Source of the DNA: Haloterrigena salina JCM 13891
GTDB lineage: Archaea > Halobacteriota > Halobacteria > Halobacteriales > Natrialbaceae
DNA: 54,559 bases
NCBI RefSeq assembly: GCF_000337495.1
Contig: NZ_AOIS01000064.1
Coordinates: 1-54,559 of the forward strand
Direction of reading: 5' to 3'
The notes beneath the pieces are model-generated. The model searched no databases. It was given only the letters and a program-made list of their open reading frames with translations, and was not told the origin of the DNA. The translations under genes and the position numbers were made by a program. This document shows, one piece after another, positions 51,521 through 54,559 of this stretch; position 1 is the stretch's first letter, and each line of letters starts with the position of its first letter.

Positions 51521-51994
51521 ATGAGCCCAGCGTTCACCGACAACGATGTCGACAAACGAGTCGAGACGGCCGACGGCGACTCGATCGGCGTCGTGACGAT
51601 GACCGACGCGGACACAGCGTACGTCGACCTCAAGTCGGGGGCGATCGAGTCGATCAAAGCGGTCCTCGACTGGGACGGCGACTCCGAGGAGGTCGTCCCG
51701 ATCGACGCAGATGACGTCCGGAACGTCGGATCGGACGCGATCCGACTCGAGCGCAACGAGACGACCGTCCACGAGGACACCAGATCCGAGCAGCGGGGCA
51801 TGGGTCCCGAAACCGGAGATGTGCCGGATGAGACGACGCCGGTCGAAGGCGAGGGTCGGTCGGGGAAGGCCCTCGAGCCGGAAACGGACGAGATGACGGA
51901 GTCGGGGGCGGAGCGCCACCCCGACGACGACGGACAGCCGCCCCAGGGTGACCGGACCGTGACCAAGGAGCGCGGCGAGGAGGAAGATCGGTAG
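51521..51994 (+). CDS. PRC-barrel domain protein
   Basis: 157 residues from MSPAFTDNDVDKRVETADGD. The first 80 form a PRC-barrel (GDSIGVVTMTDADTAYVDLK, then VVPIDADDVRNVGSDAIRL), a small beta-barrel found in RimM and photosynthetic H subunits, and in many haloarchaeal stress proteins. The remaining tail is acidic and disordered. The role is unknown. A frame starting earlier at 51428 adds a basic stretch and is not used. Confidence 0.8.
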   Translation: MSPAFTDNDVDKRVETADGDSIGVVTMTDADTAYVDLKSGAIESIKAVLDWDGDSEEVVPIDADDVRNVGSDAIRLERNETTVHEDTRSEQRGMGPETGDVPDETTPVEGEGRSGKALEPETDEMTESGAERHPDDDGQPPQGDRTVTKERGEEEDR

Positions 51995-52108
51995 CGTCGG
52001 TTCCCGCGGTCCTCGTCCTCCGCGCAGGCGACAGGTGTGCGTGAACAATTATCGCGACATTCGTGAACCACCATCAGCGTTTTCACCGCGCTCGCCGTTC
52101 GATACCGT

Positions 52109-53692
52109 ATGAGCCAGCAAGCAACCGAGCAGGTGCACGGCCACTATATCGGCGGCGAGTGGACCAACGCGGGACGAAGTCCCGCGAGCAGTCGGACGCA
52201 GTCCGACGCCGACGGCGCAGAAGAGACGTTCGAGAGCCGAAACCCGGCGACCGGCGAGACGCTGGCGACGTTCCAACGCGGGACCGAAGACGACGTCGAC
52301 GCCGCCCTCGAGGCCGCGGACGGCGCCTTCGAGGAGTGGCGCGAACTGTCGTATATCGACCGCGCGGAGTACCTCTGGGACATCTACCACGAACTCCGGG
52401 ATCGCCACGAAGAACTGGGGGAGATCGTCACCAAGGAGTGCGGGAAGGAGATCTCCGAGGGGAAGGCAGACGTGACCGAGGCCTGGCACATGGTCGAGTG
52501 GGCCGCGGGCAACGCCCGTCACCCCCACGGCGATGTCGTCCCGAGCGAGATCGGGAGCAAGGACGCCTACATGCGCCGGAAACCGCGGGGCGTCGTCGGC
52601 TGCATCACGCCGTGGAACTTCCCGGTCGCGATCCCGTTCTGGCACATGGCCATCGCCCTCGTGGAGGGCAACACGGTCGTCTGGAAACCCGCCGAGCAGA
52701 CGCCGTGGTGCGGCCAGATCATCGCCGAGATGATGGACGACTCCGGGATTCCCGACGGCGTCTTCAACATGGTCCAGGGCTACGGCGACGCCGGCGCGGC
52801 GATCACCGACGACGGCCGCGTCGACACGGTCCTCTTTACGGGCTCGGCGGAGGTCGGCCACGAGATCGCCGGCAAGGTCGGCAACGAGCCCGGCAAGCTC
52901 GCTGCCTGCGAGATGGGCGGCAAGAACGGGATCGTCATCACCGACGAGGCAGACCTGGACATCGCCGTCCACTCGGCGGTGATGAGTTCGTTCAAGACCA
53001 CCGGCCAGCGCTGCGTCTCGAGCGAGCGCCTGATCGTTCACTCGGACATCTACGACGAGTTCAAGGCGCAGTTCGTCGACATCGCGGAGAAGATCGCGGT
53101 CGGCGACCCCCTCGAGGAGGACACGTTCATGGGGCCGGCGATCGAGCCCGACCACGTCGAGAAGATCCGCCAGCACAACGACCTGGCCCGCGAGGAGGGC
53201 GCCGACGTGCTCGTCGACCGCTTCGAACTCGACGACGACGAGATCCCCGACGGCCACGAGGACGGCAACTGGGTCGGGCCGTTCGTCTACGAAGTCGACT
53301 ACGATTCCGACGACGAACTGCGCTGTCTGCAAGAGGAGTGTTTCGGCCCCCACGTCGCGCTCATCGAGTACGACGGCGACATCGATCGGGGCCTCGAGAT
53401 TCACAACGACACCCCCTACGGGCTGGCCGGGGCGGTCATCTCCGAGGACTACCGCCAGCTCAACGCCTTCCGCGACCGAGCGGACCTCGGCCTCGCCTAC
53501 GCGAACCTCCCGTGTATCGGCGCGGAGGTGCAGTTGCCCTTCGGCGGCGTCAAGAAGTCCGGCAACGGCTACCCGAGCGCGCGCGAGGCCATCGAGGCCG
53601 TCACCGAGCGCACCGCCTGGACGATGAACAACTCGAAAGATATCGAGATGGCTCAGGGGCTGTCCGCCGACATCACGACCTCCGAGGACTGA
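52109..53692 (+). CDS. Aldehyde dehydrogenase (ALDH7-like)
   Basis: 527 residues, some 40 longer than the usual ALDH. Catalytic Glu268 (CEMGGKN) and Cys302 (KTTGQRCVSSER) are present, and the cofactor loop is TGSAEVG (244-250). The GQRCVSSERLIVH pattern and the LPFGGVKKSG end resemble ALDH7/aminoadipate-semialdehyde and 2,5-dioxovalerate-type enzymes. Residues 22-41 are a haloarchaeal acidic insertion between the first strand and FESRNPATGE. The substrate cannot be settled by eye. It is not obviously in an operon. Confidence 0.88.
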   Translation: MSQQATEQVHGHYIGGEWTNAGRSPASSRTQSDADGAEETFESRNPATGETLATFQRGTEDDVDAALEAADGAFEEWRELSYIDRAEYLWDIYHELRDRHEELGEIVTKECGKEISEGKADVTEAWHMVEWAAGNARHPHGDVVPSEIGSKDAYMRRKPRGVVGCITPWNFPVAIPFWHMAIALVEGNTVVWKPAEQTPWCGQIIAEMMDDSGIPDGVFNMVQGYGDAGAAITDDGRVDTVLFTGSAEVGHEIAGKVGNEPGKLAACEMGGKNGIVITDEADLDIAVHSAVMSSFKTTGQRCVSSERLIVHSDIYDEFKAQFVDIAEKIAVGDPLEEDTFMGPAIEPDHVEKIRQHNDLAREEGADVLVDRFELDDDEIPDGHEDGNWVGPFVYEVDYDSDDELRCLQEECFGPHVALIEYDGDIDRGLEIHNDTPYGLAGAVISEDYRQLNAFRDRADLGLAYANLPCIGAEVQLPFGGVKKSGNGYPSAREAIEAVTERTAWTMNNSKDIEMAQGLSADITTSED

Positions 53693-53726
53693 GCACGCGA
53701 CGAGCGCACCAATTCCGACCCACACC

Positions 53727-53891
53727 GTGACGCTCGAGGCCGTCCTGATATCCCGGACCGAATTTCCGGATCCGGGTCGGTTGGGTTCGAGGCTGGCCTC
53801 GATGGTTCTTACCTCGATCGCGTTCGTGACCGTCCTGGTGCTGTCGAAGCGATTTACCGGCGCGGATCGCACCGCGATTCGACTCGAATAG
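53727..53891 (+). CDS. Possible 54-residue single-TM membrane protein
   Basis: A GTG at 53727 opens a frame to TAG at 53889-53891 with GC-ending codons: VTLEAVLISRTEFPDPGRLG, then a helix SMVLTSIAFVTVLVLSKRF and a short tail. It is too short to stand out by length and has no recognised family. The downstream gene starts 94 bp later, so it may be co-transcribed or a chance ORF. Confidence 0.4.
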   Translation: MTLEAVLISRTEFPDPGRLGSRLASMVLTSIAFVTVLVLSKRFTGADRTAIRLE

Positions 53892-53950
53892 GGATCGACG
53901 ACGCCCTGCTGTCAGCGGGCGAACTGGATCTCCCTGCGAGGTAGCGAATC

Positions 53951-53958
53951 GCTTATCC
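53951..53958 (+). promoter_or_regulatory. TATA box of the nucleotidyltransferase
   Basis: GCTTATCC lies 27-34 bases before the ATG at 53985, fitting a leaderless start there rather than at the ATG at 53967. Confidence 0.45.
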
Positions 53959-53984
53959 GAGAGCTCATGGAATCGTCCGCACGT

Positions 53985-54559
53985 ATGAAAGCAGTCGTCC
54001 TCGCGGCGGGACAGGGCACGCGCATTCGACCGCTCTCTGATTCGATTCCGAAACCGATGCTGCCGGTGGCCGACCGGCCGCTCGTGGCCCACACGACCGA
54101 CGCGGCGATCGACGCCGGCGCCGACGAGATCGTCCTCGTGATCGGCTACGAGGGCGAGACCGTCCGTGACTACTTCGGCGACGAGTACCGCGGCGTGCCG
54201 ATCTCCTATGCCGTCCAGACCGAACAGGCCGGGACGGCCCACGCCGTCAACACCGCTCGAGAACACATCGACGGCCCGTTCGCCGTCCTGAACGGAGACA
54301 ACCTCTACGATCCGGCGGCGGTCGATCGCCTCTTCGAGCACTGTCCGGCCGTCTGTGCGATCGCCGTCGACGAGCCGCGCAATTACGGGGTGCTCAGCAC
54401 CGACGGCGACTCGGTCACCGGCATCGTCGAGAAGCCCTCGGAGCCGCCGACGAACCTCGCCAACGCCGGCGCCTACGCCTTCCCCGAACGCGCCCGCGAG
54501 TGGCTCGAGGTCCCCGAAAGCGAGCGCGGCGAACACGAGATCACCGACGTGCTCGCGAG
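53985..54559 (+). CDS. Sugar-phosphate nucleotidyltransferase (partial)
   Basis: The 3' end runs off the window after 191 codons. MKAVVLAAGQGTRIRPLSDS begins the pyrophosphorylase signature, completed by IPKPMLPVADRP, and AVLNGDNLYD holds the metal-binding Asp. It resembles glucose-1-phosphate thymidylyl-/uridylyltransferases (GlmU/RfbA type), which make NDP-sugars for surface glycosylation. An in-frame ATG at 53967 exists, but TATA spacing favours 53985. The nucleotide used cannot be told from this part. Confidence 0.9.
   Translation, partial: MKAVVLAAGQGTRIRPLSDSIPKPMLPVADRPLVAHTTDAAIDAGADEIVLVIGYEGETVRDYFGDEYRGVPISYAVQTEQAGTAHAVNTAREHIDGPFAVLNGDNLYDPAAVDRLFEHCPAVCAIAVDEPRNYGVLSTDGDSVTGIVEKPSEPPTNLANAGAYAFPERAREWLEVPESERGEHEITDVLA

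Overview
The window reads as a GC-rich haloarchaeal chromosome. The predicted proteins are strongly acidic and use GC-ending codons, many genes start directly behind an archaeal TATA box (leaderless), and secreted proteins carry twin-arginine signals. Family content (Orc1/Cdc6 with matching origin repeats, HalOD1, a bat-type HTH regulator, DUF5789, a class I aldolase beside FBPase, an acyl-CoA synthetase and dehydrogenase) fits Halobacteria, probably a Natrialba/Natrinema/Haloterrigena relative; that placement is inference. I found no rRNA, tRNA, CRISPR array, integrase or full insertion sequence.

Layout. 1-2082: a probable replication origin, with three identical 19-bp ORB-like repeats around an AT-rich stretch and an orc1/cdc6 gene. 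2083-6857: a CcdA/redoxin thiol-redox pair, glutamate dehydrogenase, and a divergent aldehyde dehydrogenase. 7184-12840: a five-PAS soluble histidine kinase, a small membrane protein, about 0.9 kb with no convincing gene, and a Tat-exported trypsin-like protein. 12842-20410: an 86-bp mobile-element-like repeat, the gluconeogenic pair fba-fbp, an HhH protein, an SGNH hydrolase, 3-hydroxyacyl-CoA dehydrogenase, an aminotransferase, and a PQQ-propeller gene broken by one amber codon. 20550-30996: membrane and small proteins, squalene/phytoene synthase, an SDR, a second inverted copy of the 86-bp repeat, an acyl-CoA ligase, acyl-CoA dehydrogenase, regulators and a membrane metalloprotease. 31159-41782: a CtaA-CtaB haem O synthase fusion, two aldo/keto reductases, a frameshifted bat-type regulator divergent from an RnfC/NuoF-like protein, a two-TM RCK potassium channel lying between a dead 3' fragment and an intact F420-dependent LLM oxidoreductase, and a GNAT protein. 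41986-54559: a membrane-looped metallophosphoesterase, an ABC-2 exporter, PPOX and DUF420 proteins, a J-domain protein, HalOD1, leucyl-tRNA synthetase, an acidic surface protein, a PRC-barrel protein, an ALDH, a hidden 54-residue membrane ORF, and the start of a sugar-nucleotide pyrophosphorylase.

How the genes relate. The 3-hydroxyacyl-CoA dehydrogenase, acyl-CoA ligase and acyl-CoA dehydrogenase supply three activities of fatty-acid oxidation. fba-fbp drives gluconeogenesis, the CtaA-CtaB fusion serves haem-copper oxidases, and glutamate dehydrogenase, the aminotransferase and the two ALDHs handle carbon-nitrogen exchange. The most striking features are the origin, the pair of 86-bp repeats, and a cluster of broken genes (amber PQQ gene, frameshifted bat gene, LLM fragment, frameshifted small membrane gene) that suggests ongoing decay or sequence errors at these sites.
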